A stretch of DNA of 64,000 bases from Prosopocoilus inquinatus. Taxonomy: Eukaryota > Arthropoda > Insecta > Coleoptera > Lucanidae. Made by a program: the position numbers and the translations under genes. The number at the start of each line of letters is the position of its first letter. Position 1 is the stretch's first letter. Positions 37,745 to 47,602 of the stretch are shown here, one piece after another. The DNA is taken from NCBI GenBank assembly GCA_036172665.1, contig CM069869.1, positions 1,674,001 through 1,738,000 of the forward strand, written 5' to 3'. Below the pieces are notes generated by a model that worked only from the letters and a program-made list of their open reading frames with translations, was not told the DNA's origin and made no database searches.

Positions 37745-39665
37745 TCAGTTCAGACGATCCAATTCCTCACGTGAAGTCGCCTCCCGTAGGTTTACCGTAC
37801 ACTTCCTTCCGTCAGGTAATACGAAGGTTCCTTCCTCATACTCCTTCATAAGGATATTTTCTCTCCTTTTCTGGTTTTTTCGATTACACGTTCCTAATCT
37901 TTTTTTAAAACAATATGTGCCTATACTTATAATAATAGTTATTGTTACACAGTATAATATAATCGATTCATAATTTTCTTTTAGTTTGTGTTTATGTTTT
38001 ATTTGGATATTATTAATATCGTTTAGAACTGATTCTAGCTTTTGGCGTTTATTTATCAGAGATTCATTAATGCATTACTTTTTCTAATTTTTCTAAATCT
38101 AATATTTTTAGATCTTCGATTAATGGTGACGTCAAATTATCCCCTTTCTCATTAAAATCTTTCATGTTTAAAGAAGGTATATGTTGAAATAATTCGAATT
38201 CTTCCGTTTGTATTGCCTTCAGTATTACATTTTCAGAGAATGCTTTACATCCTGTTGCCAAATAAAGTTTACCGGTGCCGTTTAAATTTATATATTTAAT
38301 TGTGTTGTTGCCATCTTGACCGGTGCAAGTTAATGTTAACGATTCTGCATTTGGGGTTACAAATATCCACGAATTTGCTAATACAGACTCCATAAAATAA
38401 ATGTGATTAATAGTTAACACGTGCCGCTCGCAAATATCTGGAATTGATTTTTTATATGACAATAATTGTATCTCACAAATATTTTTGTTTGTAGTAATTA
38501 AAGTTTTTTCTTTAAGTGAAATATACACCTGATCTTGTAGAGAAATAATTGTTAACATTTCATCTTTGTCCAACAGGACGAATTCTGATCTTATTTCATT
38601 TAGTGCAAGGTATGCGTATGAAAGATTAATTACTACAAATATATTCTTATGCAATCTCACAGGGATAGAAATTAATTTGTAGAATGTAAACGGCTTAAGT
38701 TGGACTAACGGTATTCTGACTACTCCATATAACTTTGAATTTTTGAAAAATATACTTAATTTACTAATTTTAAATAAGGCTTCTATTGCATTTTGGTTAT
38801 CAATATTTGTAGGGAATTTAACCCCTGCCGGTATAAATGTGATTATGGACTTCAAATTTTCTAATAGGGTTGTTGGAGAGATAAATAATGGATGAAATAT
38901 TCCCTGCTTTGCCGAAACAATAATATTTATTAAATTTATTACCTCTAATTTATACTGCTCAATAATTGTCGTTAGTATCGATATATGATCTTACAAATGC
39001 CTGTCTATTCTATACAAGAAATCCACTTCCGTTGCAGTTTTACCTAAAATATTTTTTATCGAATTGTAACTCTAGGAAATCAGTTTTTCATTATGCTCAA
39101 TATGGCCTAATGTATTATTTAGTGTATCTAATGTTGACCTTACTATTATTGTTTGATTTTTCATAACTTTAGACAAAGTGTCCTGGTCAGCTTCAACTTC
39201 ATTTATCATCTTTTCAAATCTTTCTGCATCATCAGTCGTTAGAGTACCGAATAAAGTCTTAGAAATTTTTCCAATTGCGTCAAAATATCCTCGTTTTACC
39301 AAATTATGCCCTAATAAATTTGGAATCATATCTTTTTCCCATTTTACGCGATTAATTGTTGCATTTATTATATTTAAGTAATTTCCGCATAAATCAGACG
39401 CTTTTAATGTTTTATCATTACATATTTTTTCAGTATCTTTAAAAAGATTAATGATCTGCACAAATTTTTCTTCAAATTTATCTAAGTCTATGAAAGTTAA
39501 CAAATTCCAGAAGGAATCCGTTATATAGAATTTACCTAGATCCTCGTATACCATTCCTGACGTCCCATCCATGGATTTTATCTCGTATTTTTGATCCAAT
39601 TCGCCTCTCGCATTTTCCGTTATTAGCAGATATAAAATACATGCTGCTAAATTTTGTGGCCACAT
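37745..39665 (-). pseudogene. env: envelope gene of the Gypsy element (baculovirus F-like), broken
   Basis: An endogenous insect-retrovirus envelope. It starts at 39665 with an N-terminal hydrophobic signal-like stretch. Residues 124-125 are a basic KR pair followed by a fusion-peptide-like segment, as in Baculo_F/errantivirus envelope proteins. The gene is damaged in three places: an in-frame TAG at 39072-39074, an in-frame TAA at 38991-38993, and a one-base frame change near 38067. Beyond the last break another frame runs to 37745 with a hydrophobic membrane-spanning stretch (about 37900-37970) and a basic cytoplasmic tail. Coding character persists between breaks, so loss is recent. No functional envelope can be made from this copy. 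Confidence 0.85.
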
Positions 39666-39874
39666 GTTTTGTTTGTTTACCTTTATGACTAAAAAATAAA
39701 AATAAGCTATATTTTTAATATTAGAACAATAATAGATTATTTCGTGTTTGGGGCCCCAATTGATGTCTTCTAAATTACACCTAAAACATAAAGAAATATA
39801 AGTAAAATAATAATATATTTAATGTCTACTTTAACGTATTGTATATCTATGTAAATTTGACCAACACGTGTTGA

Positions 39875-42800
39875 CTAATGGTTTTCTCGCTTATAAAAAA
39901 GTATGTACATATTTTTTTCTAAAAGTTCTTTTGAGTCTATTTTAGTTACTACATCATCGTTACATTTCACCCAGGTGTCAATTCCTTGTGAATTCTTGCC
40001 TGTAATGTAACTTATGTAATGTCCTTCATTCGCACTTCCTACGTGTTCAATTGCCCCCTGTAAATTATACCTTGTATTTTTACTTTCAACATTTTTATAG
40101 AATGTTCCTACATTTAAATCAGTTAATGGAAATTTTACACTTTTATGTAATTTCTCAGTCTCTTGACCCGACCAATAGTAACTGTTGAAATGTAGCACCA
40201 GGTACTCCGGCAATTCCACAATTTTTGTATATTTTCTAGTGTTGGTTCTTTTACGGCAAGACCAACAAATAGGCCGATTATCTTCCGAAAGAATCTCTTC
40301 TCCGAAGTAATTATCCAAACAAGTCTCCAAGCGGGTGTCTCTATGTTTATCTATGGAAAGTGAAATGCCCCATCCTGGACTTTTGGTGATGGACTGATTT
40401 CCACATTCTAGACATTCCGCCATTAAATCGTATGCGCCTGCAAAAATGTCTGATATAAATGATTTTTCACTGTTTCGATTTTCAACTTGTTTTGCTTCTT
40501 CGTGGAGGATCTGTAGAATATAAAACAGACACTCGTGGGCGTCCTGTTGCCCTTTCCCTTTAAATAAGGGATTTACCGCTTCTAGTTTATTTTTTAATCT
40601 TGATATTGATATTACTTTCTTCTTGGAATTATTGGTTAAATCATTAATTGTTTGTACAAAATTTTCTAAAAAATTTACGTTGTCTTTATTATTTCTCGGT
40701 GAATATTGCCTACAAAAGTGTGTTACTTCTTCTATATGCGCGAGACAGCTTATAACCGAATTTAGGTAACACGTATTTCCCGTGTTTTTTAAACCTTTTA
40801 TTTCATTTACTTGAATTGGTTTAAAGCCCATGTTCTCCATATTTTCTTTTGAGTTGTCATGTTTTCGGCTCTTGTAGAAACACTTGGCTCTCTTAAAAGT
40901 ATCTTGGGAACCATCTTCTTTCCATTGTTCATAAAAAGGTGCTAATCTTGAAACATGTACCACATCCTGTTTGCTATTTTTTCCGGAATCTGTTGAAATT
41001 ACATAGTTCAAATCATTCCTTTTTTCAATTATTACGAACGGGCCGAAGTATTTTGGTAACAACTTTTCACATTTTCCTACTTTTCTGACAAAATTTCTTA
41101 ATTTCACTTTGTCGCCCACGTTAAAGCTGACATACCTGTGCTTTTTATTATAGATTTCTTTGTCGTTTTCCTGTTTCCTTTCGATGTTTCTTTTGGCGAT
41201 TTCCCGTGTCTCACGTATCACTTGTTGACTTCTGAGTGTAAATTCTGTAGACATTGGTTGGCTAAGTTCCGCATCGGTTGGAAGAACTGGTTCGCGACCA
41301 TATACCAACGAAAATGGACTATGCTTAGTGGCCTCTTGCCGTGATGTATTGTAAGCAAATATGCAATGTGGCAGGAAAACATCCCAATCCTTTTGGGAAT
41401 TAGTCGTATATTTACTAATCATGTCGGCTATTGTTTTATTTAATCGCTCCGTTAGTCCATTCGTTGAGGGTTTGTACGCAGTTGTAAATAAACTATCACT
41501 TCCTAATAATTTTAAAATTTCTGTAACTAAATTGGATAGAAACACTGCTCCGCGATCACTTAAAATTCTTTTTGGTGATCCGTGTCTGCAAATGAGCTGC
41601 TCTACTATAAATTTTGCTACGGGTTCAGCTTTTCCACTTGGCAGGGCCTTAGCTTCAGCCCAACGTGTAGCATAATCCGTTGCTACAACTATGAATTTTG
41701 CTCCGGCTGAACTTCGTGGAAATGGGCCTAAAAGATCAATTCCTACCATGGCGAAAGGCGTTTCCGTTGTAATGGGTTTCAGTAATCCTGCAGGTTTCCG
41801 ATTTGTTGGTCCCTTCCGAATTTGGCATTCTGGGCAACCCCTAATAAATTTTGTGATATCTTGTTTCATTCCTTCCCAGAAATATCTTTTTCTGATCTTA
41901 TCTAGAGTTTTAGTCAATCCTAAGTGGCCGCTTATGGGATCCCGATGGAAATTTGTCATAATCTCTTCTTTTAAATTTTGCGGGATAACTAATAGTTTTG
42001 CGTCAGTTATGGATGACGGGTCCTTCTTATACAAAACCTCATTAACCAGTTCATAATTTTTTGCTGCTCTTTGGATTGCTGGTCCTCCATATTCAGGATT
42101 TTCTACTGCCTTTTTTATTTCTTGTAAACGTGAATCTTTCCTTTGCCACTTTTCCAAATCTGTTGCACTTGCAATGAATGTTGGAACATTTTGTGCTTCC
42201 TTCTCATCTTCTGTGGTTCCTAGAGTACAAGGGTACCTCGAGAGTGCATCTGCATCCTTGTTTGATGTTCCTTTTTTATGGAAAACTTTGTATGAATATT
42301 CCATCAGTTTCAACGACCAGCGCAGTAGACGACCTCCGGGAGTTTTTAACGTCTGTAGCCAACACAACGCGTGGTGATCTGTAATTATGTTAAAGCTGTC
42401 CAATCCCCACAAGTAAGATCTAAAGTATTCCACCGACCATACTGCCGCTAGGCATTCTAATTCTGTTATGGGGTAGCTTTTTTCGTATTTGGTAAGAGTT
42501 CTTGAGATATACGAAATAGGGTGAAGTTTTTGTGACACCACGTCTTTTTGCAATAAAACTGCTCCGATTCCGTTTCCACTCGCATCTACTCGTAGCTCGG
42601 TTTCTGCCGTAGGATTGTAATGTCCTAAGATGGGAGCACTGGTTAGTTTTTCTTTTAGAGCTTCGAAAGCTTTTTTCTGGTTTTGACCCCATTCAAATTT
42701 TGAATTTGCCCCAATAATGTTATACAACGGGCCGGCGATAATTGAAAAATTTTTAATAAACCGTCTGAAAAAATTACATAATCCTAAGAAACTTTGAACT

Positions 42801-45169
42801 TCTTTTATTTTTCTTGGTGTAGGGAAATTTCTTACTGCTTGGATCTTTGTCTCGTCTGGTAATATACCTTTAGTTGAAATCTTGAATCCTAACACTCTAA
42901 GTTCCTGCATTCCAAAATAGCACTTTGAAGGTTTTAAAGTAAGACCTGCTCCTTTTATGCAATTGAAGACTCTTTGTAAACGTTCTAAGTGTTCCTCCAT
43001 GGTATTGCTTACCACGATGATATCGTCTAAATAGATTGCCACTTCCTTCCATTTTAAGTCCTTAAATATTGAGTCAGTCAGCCTTTGGAAGGTACTTGGT
43101 GCATTACACAGTCCGAAGCTCAAGCGGTTAAACTCATACAGCCCATCGTTTGTTGTAAATGCCGTTTTATGCCGATCTTCTTCTTTAACTGGACATTGCC
43201 AATAACCGCTGTTTAAGTCTAGTGTCGAAAAATATTTATTTCCTCCTAAAAAATTTAGTATATCATCTATCAGCGGTAGGGGGTACGATGACTTCGTGGT
43301 GATGGCATTCAGTTTCCGGTAATCAACACAGAATCTAAATGTACCATCCGGTTTTTTTACTAACACGACGGGCGAAGCGAATTCGCTGTCTGAAGGACGT
43401 ATGATCCCGGCTTCCAACATCTCTTCTATTTGTTGTTTAATGATATCCCGCTCCTTCATACTTACCCTGTATGGTCGTGATTTGACGGGGCTGTTTTGTC
43501 CAATATCGATCGTGTGTTCTGCCCGATCTGTTTTTCCGAGAAGTAGGTTTGTCCATGCCATAATGTCTGAATTTTTCTGTAATAAATTTTCTAATTTCTT
43601 CTTTTCTTCGTCTTGCAGATGATTGTTTATGTTATAAACTTTTGACGACTTTTCTTCCATCACTACATTTAAATTTAAAAGCTTATTTTGTTCTGCTAAT
43701 ATTTTTCCAATTTCATTTTTGTTATCCACCACAATGTAGCCCAATGCCGTATCCTTCTTGATTAGTTTCCTGTTTTTATCATAATTAGAGATGTTAATTT
43801 TATTATTTCCAAAATCTTGAAAATCATCTGCTATCTCCAATTTATTTTTATGAAGAAATTGTCCTCTTGCATGAAACGTACAAAACAGTAATGGTTTTTC
43901 AAAGTTTGCATTATCTGAAAATTTAATTTGACAGCTTCTAGATTCTCCTCCTTCAATCATTGCATCTTCCGCTATATTGACTTTAATTATTTGATCTTGT
44001 ACAATTTCATCTACGATATCCTCTCCTGGTAGTTCGTTCCAAGACACTGCTGTTTTATTTTTATGAGCTGTAGTTGCTGATTTTTGATAATCTTGTTCTG
44101 GCAGTTCACATATGTTGATGTTAATGTCTGTTCCCTGAAAGATGTATCTTATCATTTTTTCTATAGTTTTCCATTTTTGCTTATCCATTCCGCAAGCTAT
44201 TTTTGGCATCCCTAAATTTTCGAGTTTATTCTGTACCATCAGCTGTTTTAACGATAAGAGGGAATTAAAAATATTTTGTAAAGTTGGTTTATCCTGCGAA
44301 TGTCTTTTTGTTATTAAGTAAAAAACAAATCTCTCTTTTAATTTTAAGTAAACCACATTTCCCACATTTGGATTCTGGTTTTTAAGTTGCTCGATGTTAT
44401 CAAATTTAGCTTTAAATAACTTAGCAATACCTTTAGACATTCTTAGATCGGCTGATACGCAATGAGCTAAACTAAATGACTTTGGTAAATTAAATAAATC
44501 TGTCTTCACGTACTTGATTTCAGTGGAAAATTTCGTTGTGTCCTGATTTTTAAAATTCTCATACGAGACCCTTTGACTTGTCCATTTAGGTGTTTTTAGC
44601 CAACCCTGTCCTAATCTTCGGGAATTTTGACTTTTAATACTATCAATATTTTGTTGCCGTATTTCTAAATTAGTTTCAACGCTCGTTTCTAGGTTATTCA
44701 ACTTAATTTCCTTGGAAGAAAAATTTATTTCGGCATCATAATCCTTAAGAAAAGGGCATCCTAAAATCAGTGGTGCTGTCAGGTTCTCCACAACTAGTGC
44801 CTGTAGCAAAAAAATTTTGCCCCTCAGTGAAACCGTTACTTTTGACATTCCTAAAGGGACAACTTTTTTATTATTAATCGTATTCAGAACGGGCGAATTT
44901 TCCAATGGTAATATATCGGTTGCAAAACGTCTAGTAATAACGTTAAATGCTGCTCCCGTGTCCACAATAATATTAACATCTCTTCCATTAAGACTACCTG
45001 TTGTTGTCAATATATTGGCGTCATTTGTTGGAATTGTTATTAAATTACACTTAATATTATTATTTTTCCTTGTTTCACTACACGAACCACTATCACTTGA
45101 GGCCCCTTTTTGGAAATAATTCCGGACAGAGTTCAGGGCCTTTTCGTGCTCTGTCCTGTACCATTTAAA
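39875..45169 (-). CDS. pol: Pol polyprotein with TARG1-like macro domain and C-terminal USP deubiquitinase
   Basis: One uninterrupted frame, -1 relative to gag. Residues are counted from the codon at 45010 (1711 aa). Retropepsin 1-105 (active site DTGA 17-20). Macro domain about 165-305 (44518-44096), with LAHCVSADLRMSKGIA and YLITKR; K235 and D276 sit where the catalytic Lys84 and Asp125 of human TARG1/OARD1 lie, with the same 41-residue spacing. Reverse transcriptase about 505-715 (YLDD 660-663). RNase H about 803-925 (D809, D878). Integrase about 1018-1345: H1022, H1029, C1059, C1062 zinc site; D1092, D1152, E1188 (D,D35E); GPF motif 1322. USP domain about 1404-1708 (40801-39887): Cys box GLKNTGNTCYLNS (C1414), QQDAHECL 1488-1495, zinc ribbon C1533/C1536/C1582/C1585, His box H1664, N1684/D1685. 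Intact and probably functional. Confidence 0.95.
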   Translation of the reverse strand, partial: FKWYRTEHEKALNSVRNYFQKGASSDSGSCSETRKNNNIKCNLITIPTNDANILTTTGSLNGRDVNIIVDTGAAFNVITRRFATDILPLENSPVLNTINNKKVVPLGMSKVTVSLRGKIFLLQALVVENLTAPLILGCPFLKDYDAEINFSSKEIKLNNLETSVETNLEIRQQNIDSIKSQNSRRLGQGWLKTPKWTSQRVSYENFKNQDTTKFSTEIKYVKTDLFNLPKSFSLAHCVSADLRMSKGIAKLFKAKFDNIEQLKNQNPNVGNVVYLKLKERFVFYLITKRHSQDKPTLQNIFNSLLSLKQLMVQNKLENLGMPKIACGMDKQKWKTIEKMIRYIFQGTDININICELPEQDYQKSATTAHKNKTAVSWNELPGEDIVDEIVQDQIIKVNIAEDAMIEGGESRSCQIKFSDNANFEKPLLFCTFHARGQFLHKNKLEIADDFQDFGNNKINISNYDKNRKLIKKDTALGYIVVDNKNEIGKILAEQNKLLNLNVVMEEKSSKVYNINNHLQDEEKKKLENLLQKNSDIMAWTNLLLGKTDRAEHTIDIGQNSPVKSRPYRVSMKERDIIKQQIEEMLEAGIIRPSDSEFASPVVLVKKPDGTFRFCVDYRKLNAITTKSSYPLPLIDDILNFLGGNKYFSTLDLNSGYWQCPVKEEDRHKTAFTTNDGLYEFNRLSFGLCNAPSTFQRLTDSIFKDLKWKEVAIYLDDIIVVSNTMEEHLERLQRVFNCIKGAGLTLKPSKCYFGMQELRVLGFKISTKGILPDETKIQAVRNFPTPRKIKEVQSFLGLCNFFRRFIKNFSIIAGPLYNIIGANSKFEWGQNQKKAFEALKEKLTSAPILGHYNPTAETELRVDASGNGIGAVLLQKDVVSQKLHPISYISRTLTKYEKSYPITELECLAAVWSVEYFRSYLWGLDSFNIITDHHALCWLQTLKTPGGRLLRWSLKLMEYSYKVFHKKGTSNKDADALSRYPCTLGTTEDEKEAQNVPTFIASATDLEKWQRKDSRLQEIKKAVENPEYGGPAIQRAAKNYELVNEVLYKKDPSSITDAKLLVIPQNLKEEIMTNFHRDPISGHLGLTKTLDKIRKRYFWEGMKQDITKFIRGCPECQIRKGPTNRKPAGLLKPITTETPFAMVGIDLLGPFPRSSAGAKFIVVATDYATRWAEAKALPSGKAEPVAKFIVEQLICRHGSPKRILSDRGAVFLSNLVTEILKLLGSDSLFTTAYKPSTNGLTERLNKTIADMISKYTTNSQKDWDVFLPHCIFAYNTSRQEATKHSPFSLVYGREPVLPTDAELSQPMSTEFTLRSQQVIRETREIAKRNIERKQENDKEIYNKKHRYVSFNVGDKVKLRNFVRKVGKCEKLLPKYFGPFVIIEKRNDLNYVISTDSGKNSKQDVVHVSRLAPFYEQWKEDGSQDTFKRAKCFYKSRKHDNSKENMENMGFKPIQVNEIKGLKNTGNTCYLNSVISCLAHIEEVTHFCRQYSPRNNKDNVNFLENFVQTINDLTNNSKKKVISISRLKNKLEAVNPLFKGKGQQDAHECLFYILQILHEEAKQVENRNSEKSFISDIFAGAYDLMAECLECGNQSITKSPGWGISLSIDKHRDTRLETCLDNYFGEEILSEDNRPICWSCRKRTNTRKYTKIVELPEYLVLHFNSYYWSGQETEKLHKSVKFPLTDLNVGTFYKNVESKNTRYNLQGAIEHVGSANEGHYISYITGKNSQGIDTWVKCNDDVVTKIDSKELLEKNMYILFYKRENH
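45124..45169 (-). promoter_or_regulatory. gag-pol -1 ribosomal frameshift signal
   Basis: On the minus strand the heptamer T TTA AAT (45169-45163), in gag frame, matches the X XXY YYZ slippery rule. After a 6-nt spacer, GGACAGAG (45156-45149) can pair with CTCTGTCC (45131-45124), an 8-bp perfect stem around a 17-nt loop. The pol frame opens exactly at this heptamer, just after a TAA in that frame, and the gag stop is at 45133-45135. Position, heptamer and stem all agree with a standard retroviral frameshift element. Confidence 0.8.
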
Positions 45170-46917
45170 TTATTATTCATCTTTCTGCCATAATCGTATC
45201 CTTTCTTAATTACACATTGCCCCTCTCTGTTCAGTGGATTATTGGGAATTTGCCTTCCTGCTATTAATTTTCTACATGTTGACGCTGTGTGTCCTCTTGT
45301 ATTACACCATTGACATGTCGGGACGTTCACTGATCTCGCTTCTTTATTGTTGTCATTGTTATACCCTCTTCTTGGAGTCAATTTTCTACAATTTCTGGCC
45401 ATATGACCAGCGTAACCACAAATTTGGCAATTAAAGATGTTTGAAGTTCGTTGATAATGCTTTTGGTTTTTGATTCCTGTCAAATGAAAATTATTCTTTT
45501 TGTCATCCTCTCCAAATTTTGTATGCTCGAGTTTTCTTCTGGCATTGTAGTAAACAGAATCCCCCTTTCGATCTCTAAAGGCGTCTTCTTTTCGGTCAAC
45601 AGTCAATTTGTCGATTAATTTATTTATTATGCCCATTGTTTCCGACTGATCTTGTCTTATGTCCGATCTTCGTAGGTCATAGCCGTGATTCTCATCTTCG
45701 GGATTTTTCCCCACGTCCTTATGCAGAATTGTCTTCCCTTCCTTTTCTGTCTCTTCTATGGTGTCCATAAAATGTTCTAAATCTTTTAAACTTGTTGGAC
45801 ACTTTATGCATACCATATGTCTATAGTAGGGTAATAATCCCGCCATCAAGCGTTGTAGTATTTCTCTTTCGGGCATTTTCGGATTATAATCGTTACAGAT
45901 TTCTATAAATGAATAAAAAAAGTCCGTTAAGCTTTCGTTTGTTCGTTGTTTCCGAATAATTAATTTTTCTTGCAATTTAAATTCGAAATTGGGACCTAAA
46001 AATTTATCTTTGAACTTTTTTATTGTCCAATCCCAATCGGCCTCTGGATTATTTCTTATCAAATTTTCAAACCAGGAAAGTGCACTACCTTCCAAAGAAT
46101 TTTCCAAATATCCCAGCTGTTCCAATTCGTCCCAACCGTTCATTTTGGCTACAACTTTATATTTTTTCAAGAAAGTCATAGGATCATCTTCCTGCGGATT
46201 AAAAGCTGGTGGTTTCGAAAATTTTGGCGCCACTGATTTACGTGTGTTATAAAACATACTAATTGATTTATTTCTACTCGTCCAATTAGGTTCCTTCGAA
46301 TTAAATTCGTGGATTTCCGGGTTTTGCTTCAATTTTCCGTTATTAGGTTCCAATTGTTTCCTCTGTACGATATTATTTTGTTTCGGAATTGCTCCTTTTC
46401 GTAAGAACGTATCATCTGCTGATGGCGCAACGCGCGTTTCCAGTATTTTTTCTCTTTGTTCCATTATCGATTCCGCTAAGGATTTCGGTTTAATTGTTGT
46501 CTCTGTGCTCAGTCGTTCTGGCCAAGTGGGGGGATCGGGTATTGGACCGGGATTTAGAATTTGCCGCTGGTTTTCTTGATGTAAGACTTGTTTCAATGTC
46601 CGAAATTGGTGTGGGTTCGGACTGACTTGAGTCTGCTGACCTCTGTTAGGCGTGGTAATCGCGGGTGTTTGTTCTAGTGTCTCTGTTTTGTCATTTTTAT
46701 CTTCCAAAATTGTTAAGTCTTCTTCGCTGCCTAATGTTATTTGTAAATTTTTTCGACCTGCTGGCGGCGATCGTGGTGTCAATGTGCTCCTCGCTAGCGG
46801 GAAAAAAGCGTGTTTATCTAATGTTACGTGAATTTCTGGCTTCTTTTTTTCCTTTATTAAATTCTCGACTTTTTCGTCGTCTTTGCTCCTTAACCTTGTT
46901 CTGGGTCCTTCAGCCAT
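45133..46917 (-). CDS. gag: Gag polyprotein with two CCHC zinc knuckles
   Basis: The 594-residue protein starts at ATG 46917. The N-terminal 220 residues are basic, proline-rich and low complexity. A Ty3/Gypsy capsid-type (Retrotrans_gag) region spans about 228-395, including FLKKYKVVAKMNGWDELEQL, GSALSWFENL, and RQRT/ESLTDFFYSF-type text. Two zinc knuckles close the protein: C497-x2-C500-x4-H505-x4-C510 and C535-x2-C538-x4-H543-x4-C548. It would assemble the virus-like particle and package element RNA. Most ribosomes stop at 45133; a fraction shifts into pol at 45163-45169. The frame is intact. Confidence 0.95.
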   Translation of the reverse strand: MAEGPRTRLRSKDDEKVENLIKEKKKPEIHVTLDKHAFFPLARSTLTPRSPPAGRKNLQITLGSEEDLTILEDKNDKTETLEQTPAITTPNRGQQTQVSPNPHQFRTLKQVLHQENQRQILNPGPIPDPPTWPERLSTETTIKPKSLAESIMEQREKILETRVAPSADDTFLRKGAIPKQNNIVQRKQLEPNNGKLKQNPEIHEFNSKEPNWTSRNKSISMFYNTRKSVAPKFSKPPAFNPQEDDPMTFLKKYKVVAKMNGWDELEQLGYLENSLEGSALSWFENLIRNNPEADWDWTIKKFKDKFLGPNFEFKLQEKLIIRKQRTNESLTDFFYSFIEICNDYNPKMPEREILQRLMAGLLPYYRHMVCIKCPTSLKDLEHFMDTIEETEKEGKTILHKDVGKNPEDENHGYDLRRSDIRQDQSETMGIINKLIDKLTVDRKEDAFRDRKGDSVYYNARRKLEHTKFGEDDKKNNFHLTGIKNQKHYQRTSNIFNCQICGYAGHMARNCRKLTPRRGYNNDNNKEARSVNVPTCQWCNTRGHTASTCRKLIAGRQIPNNPLNREGQCVIKKGYDYGRKMNNNLNGTGQSTKRP

Positions 46918-47583
46918 TTATGTATCAAACGTTATTAAATTTACCCGAGATTATTCCGTCCGCCTTAATTAATGTTCCGATAATTAAATATTATGTTTAT
47001 TAGAAGCATCTTTGTGTACGCTAATATTTATTTTGTCTCTTTGGGCCCTTTTTATTATTAGGCTTTTTATAGACCGCAATAAGCACCTTACTATAGTGCC
47101 TTACATTTGCACATTTTTATCGTATACGATTTTAATTGTTACCTATTTAAAATCGTCTGACACAGCAACGTGTCACAATACACCTGTTCAGTGAACTTCC
47201 GCGGTACGTGCAATTAAATAATTACCGCACACGTATTCCTTTTTTATTTAATAATTTTTGTTAATATTGGACACCGTATTTATTTAAAAATTAATATTTG
47301 GTTATCAATTCATACCGTTGCGTTGTTGGTTTGAACGACCTATAGCTCTTATAAATGGCAAAGTGGCAGTTTTTTGATCAACGCATTATTTAGATAAGAA
47401 AAAGGAAAGGTATTTATAATTAGCGGGCTGGATTCTCTAATTGTATTTAAAAAAATATATCATAAACTGTGACCGCTTTTGCCTAAAACACACGAGGTAT
47501 TTCAAGTGACCGCACCCTAACGAGTTGACTACGTGTCCCGACCCAATTAATGTTAAACGTTACTTCTACTCAAATTATCGCGC

Positions 47584-47601
47584 AAAGAGGCGCCTCCACC
47601 A
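47584..47601 (-). other. primer-binding site
   Basis: One base after the 5' LTR the element strand reads TGGTGGAGGCGCCTCTTT. TGG at the start is the complement of a tRNA CCA end. I cannot say which tRNA it matches. Confidence 0.6.
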
Positions 47602-47602
47602 C

